NCBI GenBank assembly: GCA_027625915.1
Contig: JANTQA010000040.1
Location: forward strand, 930,001 to 994,000
DNA: 64,000 bases
Origin: Anaeramoeba flamelloides
Taxonomy: Eukaryota > Metamonada > Anaeramoebidae
Reading direction: 5' to 3'
A program made the translations under genes and the position numbers. The first letter of the stretch is position 1. Each line of letters starts with the position of its first letter. The notes under the pieces were generated by a model. The model worked only from the letters and a program-made list of their open reading frames with translations, searched no databases and was not told the DNA's origin. Shown in pieces: positions 24,154-34,800 of the stretch.

Positions 24154-24163
<10 letters not shown>
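22656..24163. repeat. 1.5-kb element with ATATCCCTTAGCACCCC terminal inverted repeats (family 5)
   Basis: The left end ATATCCCTTAGCACCCC is repeated inverted at the right end as GGGGTGCTAAGGGATAT, next to a (TA)n tract. A second inward GGGGTGCAAAGGGCCCCC occurs at about 23813. Internal sequence (CTTTAATCCAGATTTTAATTATAATAAAAA; AATTAAGAGAAAAATGAAAT) recurs at 37186-38060 and, interrupted, at 44040-47268. The frame at 23302-23580 is AT-rich noise within it. No transposase seen, so probably a non-autonomous DNA transposon. Confidence 0.7.
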
Positions 24164-24194
<31 letters not shown>

Positions 24195-24931
24195 CACATA
24201 TACACTTAAACACCATTTCACTTAAAGAGTACTAGCCAAAAATGAAAAATTTACTTTTTTTTTAATCAGCCAAATGAAGCTTGTTTCGAAATAAGAGCAA
24301 TAATAAACTTTAGATTAGAGTTGAGATTCATCAAAGAAATACCTGAACAAACCTTAAATTTCAAAAAAAAAAAAAAAATCTTAAAAAAATTTTGGTTCCT
24401 TTTTATTGGAACATCTCGTGCAATTTTCTCAATTTATTTAGAAAATTAATATTTATAACAAAAATATTTATTAATATAAATATATGAATGATAAAAGGAA
24501 TTACAAAGCCTCAATTTTCTTAATGTTAATTTAGAGTTTCAAAGGTTTTTTTTTTAAAATTGATTACTTTGAAAATAAAAAATCAAAAAGGAAAATACAA
24601 AAAAAAAAAAAATTTACAAAATTATAAAAAATGATAAGATTTAAAAAAATAAAAATTTTAGTTTGAGAAGATTAATGAATTAAATTCATAGATTACGTTA
24701 CATATCTTCAAAAAACTACCCCCTTTGCCTGAAAAAGATTTATATATATATATCACAAGTAGTAAAAATTTTTGTTTTATAATCAAGAAATTTTTATAAA
24801 TTCAGTTTTTTTTCGATTTTTTAGATGTTTTTTCGTTTTATTTGTTGTTTTTTTTAATTTATTTTTTGAAAAAGTTCTCGAATTGTTTTTAGATCATACT
24901 TTTCATTTTTGGGATGTGAAAAAAAAGCTTA
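24164..24931. other. AT-rich spacer
   Basis: Begins with a (TA)n tract (about 24161-24191) abutting the family 5 element. Otherwise I see no gene or repeat. Confidence 0.5.
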
Positions 24932-25127
24932 CAGTCAGTTCCACTTTTAAGGCACAAACTTGCAACGAAATTTAAGACACAATAAAAATCCCAAATTAAG
25001 GCACAAAATTCAGATTCTAGTTAAATAAATTGTAAAATAAAAAATTCCAAATTTTGTACCTTAATTTGAGATTTTTTTGTACCTTAAATTTCGTTGAAAG
25101 TTTGTGCCTTAAAAGTGGAACTGACTG
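24932..25127. repeat. Hairpin element (family 1), third locus
   Basis: 196 bp beginning CAGTCAGTTCCACTTTTAAG and ending CTTAAAAGTGGAACTGACTG, flanked by TA on both sides. A matched pair of changes (TTTCAC to TTCCAC and its complement GTGGAA) is present in both arms, so the hairpin stays paired. Confidence 0.85.
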
Positions 25128-25557
25128 TATAAAAAACCTTAAAAACAATGAAAAAAACAATTATACACAGATAGGTTGTAATTCCCTAAAAAGTCTTGAA
25201 CCACAATGGGTATTCAGGGTTTCCTAATCAAGTGAGAGTGTTTTTGTATTTAAAACTATAAAAAAAGTTTTATTTTCTATTTTGAAAATACAAGAGTAAT
25301 ACAAGGTAGGTTAACATTTTAAAACTCTTGAAAACGAAAAATTCTTTAAGAGAGAGAGAAAAAAATTAATTAATTTTTTTTAAATTACTCTTTGGTGAAG
25401 AAAAATAGTGAAAATTTAACTTTTTTTTGCAATTCCAAATTAGATCACGACATCTTTTTTTGTATTTTGATAATATATATCAGACAAATGAATTTTACGC
25501 ATCGCTCATGTGTACAAAACACGTTTAATGAAATCAAAAAAAAACTTCATACTTGTG

Positions 25558-25580
<23 letters not shown>

Positions 25581-25588
<8 letters not shown>

Positions 25589-26115
25589 AATTCAAAATTT
25601 TTAACCCACCAAAATTCGATTTGTGAAAAAAAAATCTTATTTAATCAATTCAAGAAGATTTACCAAATTAGAAACATTCACCAATTGAAATATAAACACT
25701 TTTTTATAAATTACAATACTCACAAAACAATAAATAAATAATTATCAATACAAATAAATCATGGGTGTGTTAAAAATTTTTGAGAGAGTAAAACAAAAAA
25801 ATACATTGGTAAAATTGTTTAGATTCTATTAGGATTATTGACCGATCAAATGGTTAGAGACTAGCAACTAATTTTATTTGAGTTCTTCTATTTGGAACAA
25901 CTTTACTTTAACCTAATATCAATGTTCAAAAAAAATTTTGATCCAACGAAACAAATTACATAATTCAAACAATGAAATGAAAAGAAAAACTAAAAGATGA
26001 AAAAATTATTTTCATATTTTTCAAAAATCAAAATTATTTCCAATTCCAATGAAATTGTTTTATTGTGATTGTTTGGAACATTTTAGCTGTGTGGAAAATT
26101 TTGAATTTTAGTTTA
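25581..26115. repeat. Tc1/mariner-like element (family 2, subfamily C), uninterrupted copy in a (TA)n tract
   Basis: 535 bp with ends TAAACCCCAATTC and GAATTTTAGTTTA. It is flanked on both sides by (TA)n (about 25557-25580 and 26114-26132), consistent with insertion at a TA inside a microsatellite. It gives the intact arrangement against which the interrupted copy at 6225-7289 can be read. Confidence 0.8.
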
Positions 26116-26215
26116 TATATATATATATATATATACTAATAGTTTAATTTATATTGAAAAAAAAAAAGTTTGAGAGAGAACTAATATATAAACAAAAACA
26201 ATATATTAAAAAAAG

Positions 26216-27362
26216 AAATAAATTATTTATTATAATAAAATACAAAGAAAGATTCAAGAAAAATTTGATCAGACTTGATAATCTCCTTAAGAGGCTTTTT
26301 TTCTAATAATGAAGAAAATAACAATAAGAATAACAATTACCAAAGAACAAATAACGGTCTTTATTGTTTTGATTTGGAAAAAATCTCCTTGTTATGTGAC
26401 GAGTTTGGCCGGGAAGAATGAAAAAAATGAGATTGTTCGAAGTGACATAAGATGATATTGAGGATTTCGAAGAACGACGATTAATATCATCTTAGCACCA
26501 GAACAATCTCATATTTTGAGTCTGGAAGGAGAACCAAAACGAAGAATTATAAAAGGTGATTTTTGAACAAATGAAACAATATGAGATGCTATTTATTTTT
26601 AACTCGGGATCTAAATCGTCAAAACAAAAAACAAAAAAATAAATTTAACTAAAACAACTGATTTGTAATTTTTTAATGGTACTTTGAAGAACTTATTCTT
26701 CAAAGGCTCTTTTTACTCTCCAATGAGGTTATTGAAAATATTCAAGTTAAATTTTACATTTTCATCATCAGTGACAAAACTTGGTTTAAATTTAATAGAG
26801 ATAAACTAGATCGTTCATCCATTCAATGAGACCTATCTATCCTTTTATTTTCCATTTGTCAGCCAATTCTCGAAAACGATCAAACTTAAAAATCTGCATT
26901 CATCTATTGTGTGTTCTTTAAAATTACCGATTTTGAACATTCCTCTAAAATTTCTTGGATTGACATAGTAAAAAAAAATGTTTTTTTTTCTTTTTTTTTC
27001 GTAAAAGATCATTTATTTTTTCACCTTTCCAAAACTTCTTATTAATGGTCTTTTCTCTCCTTTTTTCGAAGAAAAAAGAGAGCCAATTTTTTTTTTTTTT
27101 TTTGAAAAATGAGATTAGTTTTTTTTTCGAAAAGAGAAAAAACCATGTTTGTATATGGACATTGTTTTCAATAACGAAATGGAATTTATTCGATTTCCAA
27201 ACCGTACGCACAAATTGATGGACTTTTTTTTTGGACTTTGTTGGAACTAATAATAAGGTTCAAAGAACCAAATTATTATTTCAAAGAGTTTTTAATTGAG
27301 ACACGCCCTCTTTTGGGATTTATGAGATTAACAACGTCGTAAATTTTATTTTCAAACTCCTT
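26216..27362 (-). pseudogene. Cluster of protein-like exons, gene structure unresolved or decayed
   Basis: The minus strand is markedly less AT-rich here and carries several convincing protein segments: KEFENKIYDVVNLINPKRG (27362-27305); after a GTGTCT...ATTAG intron in phase, PTKSKKKVHQFVRTVW... from 27246; YYVNPRNFRGMFKIG...FENWLTNGK ending at TAA 26847-26845; then VTDDENVKFNLNIFNNLIGE, KEPLKNKFFKVPLKNYKSVV and FDDLDPELKINS, each separated by a stop or frame change; and a last block ending FFVFYYNK-TAA at about 26216. Some joins work with introns of 38-60 bp, others do not. Either the gene has very short introns that I could not fully place, or it is a pseudogene. I recognise no domain. A long two-part hairpin lies within it. 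Confidence 0.4.
26427..26512. other. Two-tier perfect hairpin (possible structured RNA)
   Basis: An outer 12-bp stem (ATGAGATTGTTC at 26427-26438 with GAACAATCTCAT at 26501-26512) and an inner 12-bp stem (TAAGATGATATT at 26448-26459 with AATATCATCTTA at 26483-26494) are both perfect. They are separated by a 9-by-6-base internal loop and capped by a 23-base loop with TTCGAA. This is not one of the dispersed repeat families, as I see no second copy in the window. Confidence 0.5.
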
Positions 27363-30006
27363 CTAAAATAACTTTTAATTACATTTCGAGAGTCGAATTT
27401 ATTGGTAAAATATTAATTATTTTGCTTTGTTAGAATTCAAAAAAAGAGGATCAGAAAATTTTCAAACTTTGCCTAATTACTAAAGGATTTCCCTAAATCG
27501 TTCCACGTAGACTACAGTGCAAAAATAACCTTTTTAGAGTTCTAATCTCTTTCTTATCTGTAGTTAATAAAATTTTTTTACTTAAATTGTCCCAATTAAA
27601 ATGTTTGAGTTTAAAAAAAAATATATAGCAAATCTCTATATTTCAACATTCATTTTTGAATAATTTTTTTTCGGGCAGTTTTTTAAATGGTGTTTATCCT
27701 ACTTTTTTGTATGACGAATTAAATACAAAAGTATAACAGGGCATTTATATTAATCATGATTAAGAATTTTTTTTTCTTCTTCTTTAAGAAAATATACTCT
27801 TTCATAGATCACTTATGAATTAATCAATTGCTTTCTTTCCTTTTGTATCTCATAACCAGAAAAATTATATTTTTTATGAATTATACCAAGCCAAGATTGA
27901 AATAGAAAAAACCCTTGTATTTATTTTTGTATTATTTTTCTACAATATTTTCGAAAAATAAACAAAACTTATACTAAAACAGATGCAAATTTTGTATTAA
28001 CAACTATAATCACTACTAAAAAACATGAAAACATATCACCCTATTTTGGTGAAAGTGATTATGATCTACTATTAGATTATAAACTAGATTTTTTCCAAGA
28101 AAAATGTTATTTTTTTTATAATTTTATTTTTTTTTCCTCTTACATGGCCTATAATCCCCACACAACAATATGAAGGCTATTATTGGTTTCTATAGAAATA
28201 TCAAAATAAACTTGTTAATGTGTAAAGATTTACGAATTATAGGTGGAATTGAAAATTAATAGGAGAACACATTGGTAGATGTACTTTTAAATGATGTTCT
28301 AAGTTGGGATTTTAAAAAGAACAAAAAACAATTATAAACAAAAGAATCTTTTTAACAAAAAAAAATTATTTTAAGGTTTTATTAAATCATTTTTCTTTTT
28401 TTACCAAAGTTAATAGAGTTATTATTTTCACAAGGATACAAAAAAAATTGATAAACAAATTCATTTATCAACTTTAGAGAAAAGCATTTAATTTGTAAAA
28501 GAATTCAATATTTTTCACATTAAATTTTAGTTAAAACATCTTCTCCTTTTGGCTTGAATTTTTATGATTGAAAAATAAATAGACAAATTAACATAACATT
28601 TTTATTTTTACGAATACCACTTTTAGGAATATCTGATAGTCTATATAAGTAAATAACCTTGTAAATTTAATCTTCTTTTAAAAATAAAAAATAATAAAAA
28701 AATATATTGTAACTCTTGAAGATCAAAAAAAATTGATCTCTTATCTTTTTTTACAATATTTATGAAAGTTCTTGAGTTTTAAAGTACTTCTCAACATTCC
28801 TTTTAAATTATTCTTAGGGTATAAACAATTAACTGTTATTATAAAAATCAGTTGTTTGATAATGTATATTCTGTATTTTTTTCATAATTATAAATTTGGA
28901 TTTCTATTTATTTTATTGTTTTTTAAATATGTTTAAAAATTCATGAATAATTGTAATACCTATTAATATGTTTAATCCTTGGATTATTAACAACACACCA
29001 AAATAAATAAAATTGGGTTATTAATTATAGATTATAACTAATCAAATTAAAATGTATTTCTTTATAAATAAAGTTGAATTTTATAGTTTTCAAAAAAATA
29101 TTTTGGGAGAATTATCAATTTCAGGGTTTACTTTTTTTATTTCAGTAAATAGAAAAAATTGATTTGAACTCTGTATCTAATAAAAAAATTATTTTTTTTA
29201 CAAGTTTAAAATAATTCAAGTAATTTTTTTTTGAATTTTAGTAGATTTTTTAAACACAGATATTTCGAGAACTTAGTGATTATATTTTTAAATTTTATTT
29301 TTGAGTCCTTCCTTTACAGACAATTAGATTTCTTTCTTCTTCAATCAAAAATAATTTTTTAGAAATCATTTGAAAATAGTTGGATTTGGAACTTTCCCAA
29401 AAGAAGAAAAATGGATCAAACTTTTAAAAACAATAATTCGTTTCTGAAAATCTCATTAATAGTAAGTTTGGTTCTTGAAGTAATCAAATTTTTACTTCAT
29501 TATTTGAACATCAAGATGTGGTAAAAATTCTTATTGAATTTGCAATTAAATTTGACAAAAAGAAGTTTTTTTAGTTTACCAACCCTTTAATCAAAAAGAA
29601 TTTTATTCTCACACTACTTTGGTTTTGTAATGAAATTTTTATTTTTTGAGATTTACGAAAAATTTCTAATTGTTTCTTTTGGGAACTCCAATAATAAAAA
29701 GTGAAAGGTTTAGGGGAAAAATAAGTTCCAAAGTGAAAAATAGAAACTTTAAGATCATTTTTTGAACCATTTTTGAGGACTTATTGAAATAGTAGCAACA
29801 TAATTCTATTTACTCATTTTTTAAAGTCTTTTTGGACAAAAGTTTGAAAATCTTCAACATCCCTGTTATTTTGTCAATTGATTTGATTCAAATGAAAGGA
29901 ACCACCCAAAAACGAACACACAACTAGAGGTTTGTATAAAGAGTTCATTATTCTTTTTTGGAGAATTTTGTTTTTCATTTTCAAATCATTTTTTCAATTT
30001 TTTATA
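27363..30006. other. AT-rich spacer upstream of the Rab gene
   Basis: Apart from a less AT-rich patch at about 27440-27545 that may hold one more fragment of the minus-strand cluster (GTCTACGTGGAACGATTTAG on the minus strand), I see no gene or repeat family here. The promoter of the Rab gene presumably lies close to 30007, but no motif can be named. Confidence 0.4.
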
Positions 30007-31788
30007 ATGTCCAAACGTTCAAATTTTGATTCAACTGTAAAGATCTTGATTGTTGGAAATCAATGTAATTCTTTATTAAATCGTTTTTCTTCAAAATTCC
30101 TTTGTTTAATTGTTTGTTGTTTTTTTTCGATCTTTCTTTTTTTGATTTATTTGCACAAGCTGTTGGGAAAACTTGTATTTTAATTCGTTTTTCGGTAAGC
30201 CTATACCCCTTTCGACTTTTTTTTTTTTTGACAAATAACTTGGTTGTTCATAACTGAACTATTTTTCTTTTTTTTTGTCTTTTAGGATAACGAATTTACT
30301 TATAGCACTGTTCCAACAATTGGGTAAAATTTTTTTATTTTTTTTTTTTCTTTTACAAAATCCAACTCAACACAAATATTTTTCTTCTTTTAAAAAAATA
30401 TTTGCAATCAAAAAACAAATATAAAAAACTATTAATTCCTGAATCAACAAAATAAAAAAAAGTGTTGATTTTAAAGAAAAAACTCACAAAATAGATAACA
30501 AGCTTGTTAGAATTCAAGGATGGGACACTGCAGGACAAGTAAGTAATTTTCCTTTCAAATGTTTTTGTTTGTTTGGAGTGATTTTAAACAAAAAAATTTT
30601 AACAAACAGCATCGTCACGAAAAATATACAATCTTTTTTTTTTCACAAATAACCCAAAAACCACACCAAACATTGAAAAAAAATGTGGTGCTTATTTTTC
30701 AAAAGAAAGACATTCTTTCTTCTGTACTTTTCTAAGAGTAATTATGGAGAAAAGATTTCTTGAGATCAATTTATCAAGATCAATTACCCTTTATTTAAAA
30801 CTGTTTTTTTTTTCTTTTTTACAAAAGGAAATTGACTCGTTTATTTTCAACGAATTCTGCATCGTTAGTACAAAGAACAACAATTATTTTCAATGGGTTT
30901 AAGGATTGGAGAGAATATAAAAAAATGTTATTTAACATTCAAAATTTTCAATCAACCAAAAAATTTATCAAACCATGAAAAAAAAAAAACAAAACAATTT
31001 TGAAAAAAGCTAATTTCAAAAAGAGGGTTTGCAAGTTTTCTTATAAAAATTTTGAAAATAAAAAAGACGTAAAACTAGCCAAACTTTGTTCGGATCAATC
31101 TAAATATCCGTACCGTTATTACAAAATCAAAACTTCTAAACACTAACAACAAAAACAACTAGGGTTTATTTTTAAAATAAAAAATAATCCAGATTTTAAA
31201 AGATCAATCTTTGAAATAAAGAGTTGGCTAATTTGATTGGACTGTTGTCAAAATTTCTTAGGTTAGATCGTAAATTGTCTTTTTTTAGGATTTTTAACAA
31301 GTTTTATTTGAATTTAGAGAAACAAACCAAAAACTTCAAGAACCATTATGTTAACCTTGAAAAAATTCTCGATTAGGTTTTGAGATCAAAAGAAAAGAAA
31401 AAAATAAAAGGAAAAGAAAATTAGTTTAATATAATATTAATTGAAAAACGATGGTATATAATGAATTTTTGGACTATATCAATTTGTTTAATTCTGATAC
31501 AAATATGCTTTTAAAAAAATTCATATTATCACCTTTTTAAAAATATAATCTGCAAATAAATACCAGGTTATATAGTTTTTATTCTTTAATTTTTTATTTT
31601 ATTTTTTTTATACTACTACCTAATTTATTAAAGAAAGTATTTGAAAAATGGGAACAATTTTTGTTTTGTTGATTTGAATTTTTTTTTAATAAAAACTAAC
31701 AGTTTGAAAAATAAAAAAAGAATAATCATCCAAAATAATAAACGAAATCTAAATTATATTTCAAAAATTGTGACTTACCTGAAAGAAT

Positions 31789-31823
<35 letters not shown>

Positions 31824-34800
31824 CTATATATATACACACCGAGCATCCAAAAACAACTAGCTATTAAATCTTATGAATAATTCTCTTTTAAAATTATTAC
31901 AAACATATATAAAAGCCTGATATTTTAAAAATTATAAAAAATAAAATTAAAAAAAAGTGAGTCATAATTTTTGAAATGGAGCACTAAGTATTTTTTATTA
32001 CTGAGCTTTCAATGAAAAAGGAAAACAAGAAGGTTTTTTGATTCAATAATTAAATTCATTTTAAAGACAGTATACATTCTCACTTTTCTTAATGTTTCTT
32101 TGCATTTTCTAAGATCTTTTTTTTTTTTCTTTAACTTGACTTTATTAAACAAAAAAGGGATCAAAAAAAAAAAAGAAAAAAAGAAAAGAAAAAGAAGATC
32201 TTGAAAAAGATATAAAAAATAAATTTTTAAAAAATCCAATAATAAAAAAAAACAAAAAAAAAAAAAAAAAAAAAAAAAAGAAAGAAAAACAAAATTTTGA
32301 ACAAAAACAAAAAAAATTGTATGATTTAAAAATTGAAAGTCTATTTTGAGAAAAATCTTGAAAAAAACCATCAAAACCACGTACAAAACATCATAAAGCG
32401 AGTCAATTTTTTTGAAAAATGGTTTAGTTTTGATGTGTTTACATTAATAAATAAAAAACATTAAAATAAATCATAAAAAATTATTTCAAAAAAGTAATAA
32501 AAATTATAGATAAAAAACCAAATTTACGAACATTTGATTAAAAAGTTTCAATTTAAATATGTTTAAATAAGTTTTTATAATTTTCAAATTCTTTACAACA
32601 TTTAGTTTTGATTTCTTTTTCTGAAATGAATTTTTTTTTTTTTTTTTTCTAATGATCTTTTTTGCTTTTGAAAAGAATGAAATACAATAATTGTAAAAAT
32701 AATTATGTAAGAAATAAACTAGATCCCAAGAATTTATAAATATTTTTTTTAGAAAATATTTAATAAAATACTATATTGTATATATCTATTTCTACATTTG
32801 AAGTTTTTTGATAAATATAAAAAAAATTAAAAATAACCATTTCAATGAAAATTAATTATTCATATTATTAACAATAGGAGCTATAAAAAGATAGACAAAA
32901 TTCAATTTATTAAATATTTTCATAAAGAAAAATATATTTAAAAAAACGAATTAAAACTTTTAAAAAAATTGTTATTTACCCAAATGCTTTTTAATTCAAT
33001 TCTAATTACTACGCAATTTAAAAATTAATTGGGCATATAACAAGAAATTTAGCTTAACTTTATAAACCAATATTTACTTTGATATGTATTTCCCAATTTA
33101 TGGTCTAGTCACTTACTCTGGATTTGCTCTATACTCAAGGGATAACTCCCCACAAAAAAGGATATTGTTAAATTGCAATTCTTTTTGATTGAAGAAACTC
33201 TAATAACAAAAGTTTCACGTTATCTCAATGACTAAATTCAAAATAAGAAAAAAAATTCAAAGGATCGTCAATATCACAAAAAATCAATTCACAAAAAAAA
33301 AGTTTCAAAGTCTTCCCATGACAAATAATTCAATTCAACAAAGAAAAAAAAGCTGTAAAAAGCATTATCGATGTCAAAAAATCCAAATTTTGAAAAAACG
33401 AAATTAATCTTGTCTCTTATTTTTTATATTTCCAAATGCCTAAATTCTTCAATTAGAAACAAATTGCCTATTTTTAGTACAAAACCAATTTAATTTGATT
33501 TAATCTAATTTGTGGTTATTTTGTAACCCTCTATATTTGGCAAAGTAAGGATTTTGGAACATTCTTTATTTAAAAATAATAACTTATTTGAGAATAGAAA
33601 AAAATGAAAAATGAAAAACATTTCTTCGAGATCTCAAAAAGTACAAAACAACGACACTTCTAAACTAACAAAGTTGCATTCAAAAGTATAAATCCTAATG
33701 GTTTAAATGGGAAATTGTGTGTCGATATTTGAATCTTTTTTTAAAAAATTTCCTCATTTTTCATTGTTGATTATCAGAGATATATCATACATCACAGGTT
33801 GGTTTGTATTTAATTGTTATTTGGTAATCATAAAATTTACTACAAAATTTTTTTTTCAATTGTAAAAAATTATTTTTCACTGTAATTACTCGAACTTTAA
33901 GAAAAATATATGATTCTTATTTATTTATTTATTATAATTATTATTGTAAGAAAATATTAATTCAAGAAAAATTTATCAAAAATAAAAAAAAGAGAGAATA
34001 AGAAAAATAATTAAAAAATAAAAATAAAAGAAAAATAATATCATTTGTATGACAATATTAGAAATTATTCTCTATCTTAACTTTTCCAGGATTTAAAATA
34101 ATATAGAAAAAACAAAGATTTTACTCTTTCCTTTTGAATTATGGAAAACTGTTGTTATCTTTTTTTTAATTTGAGAAATTTTCTTTTTAAAATGAAAAAT
34201 CTAAAAAAGTTAGTCAAACCCATGTCACTCGACGGCACATCCCCACACCCCCACTGTATTTACTGCGGAGGAGTGATAAACCCATTAAAAACATTATCAA
34301 TAATAAATAAAATTTACACAATCTGTGATTAATAATTTGATATTTTGCTATCGCTAAGTTATCTTAAGTTTTCTATTTATTCTTATCAATAAATAGAAAA
34401 CTCAAGAAAAGACATACGGTGAATTTCCATAAGTTAAAATAATTGAGTAAAATCAAATATTTTATCCATTTCTTTTAAATTCTGGAAAACAAAACGAAAT
34501 TCCCAACTTGTACTTATTTCTAGATGATGTAATTTAACATTCATGGTTTGAGTGACTAATAATTTCAATTGATTTATTGATCTATTAATATACTATTTTT
34601 CAAAAATGTTGACTCACTTGATGATGCTATTGACCATTTTCGCAAGAAGGTGGCCAATTGCAAATTGGTCATATTCTCGTAAAAATATTCACCAACAACA
34701 CATCGCAAAATCTAATAGCATTGTATCTCATCAGGAAAAAATTATCTCTTTTCAAAGCAACTTTTTTTAAACTAAATTTTTTAAAACACCAAATTTTTTT

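Noticed and set aside
26427-26512. Hairpin as a tRNA or a spliceosomal snRNA
   Set aside because: No cloverleaf, no TTC-loop consensus and no match to conserved U1, U2, U4, U5 or U6 sequence blocks.
26945-27211. 88-residue minus-strand frame as a gene of its own
   Set aside because: Its start is coding-like but belongs to a longer exon beginning at 27246; the rest is a translated homopolymer. Included instead in the unresolved minus-strand cluster.
26216-27362. Reassignment of TAA/TAG to glutamine to explain the stop-interrupted frames
   Set aside because: The Rab, RanBP9-like, receptor and RGS-DUF547 genes all end at TAA exactly where their families end, so TAA is a stop in this genome.
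32009-32386. 125-residue minus-strand Phe-rich frame
   Set aside because: Translation of a long A/T homopolymer region inside the Rab intron.
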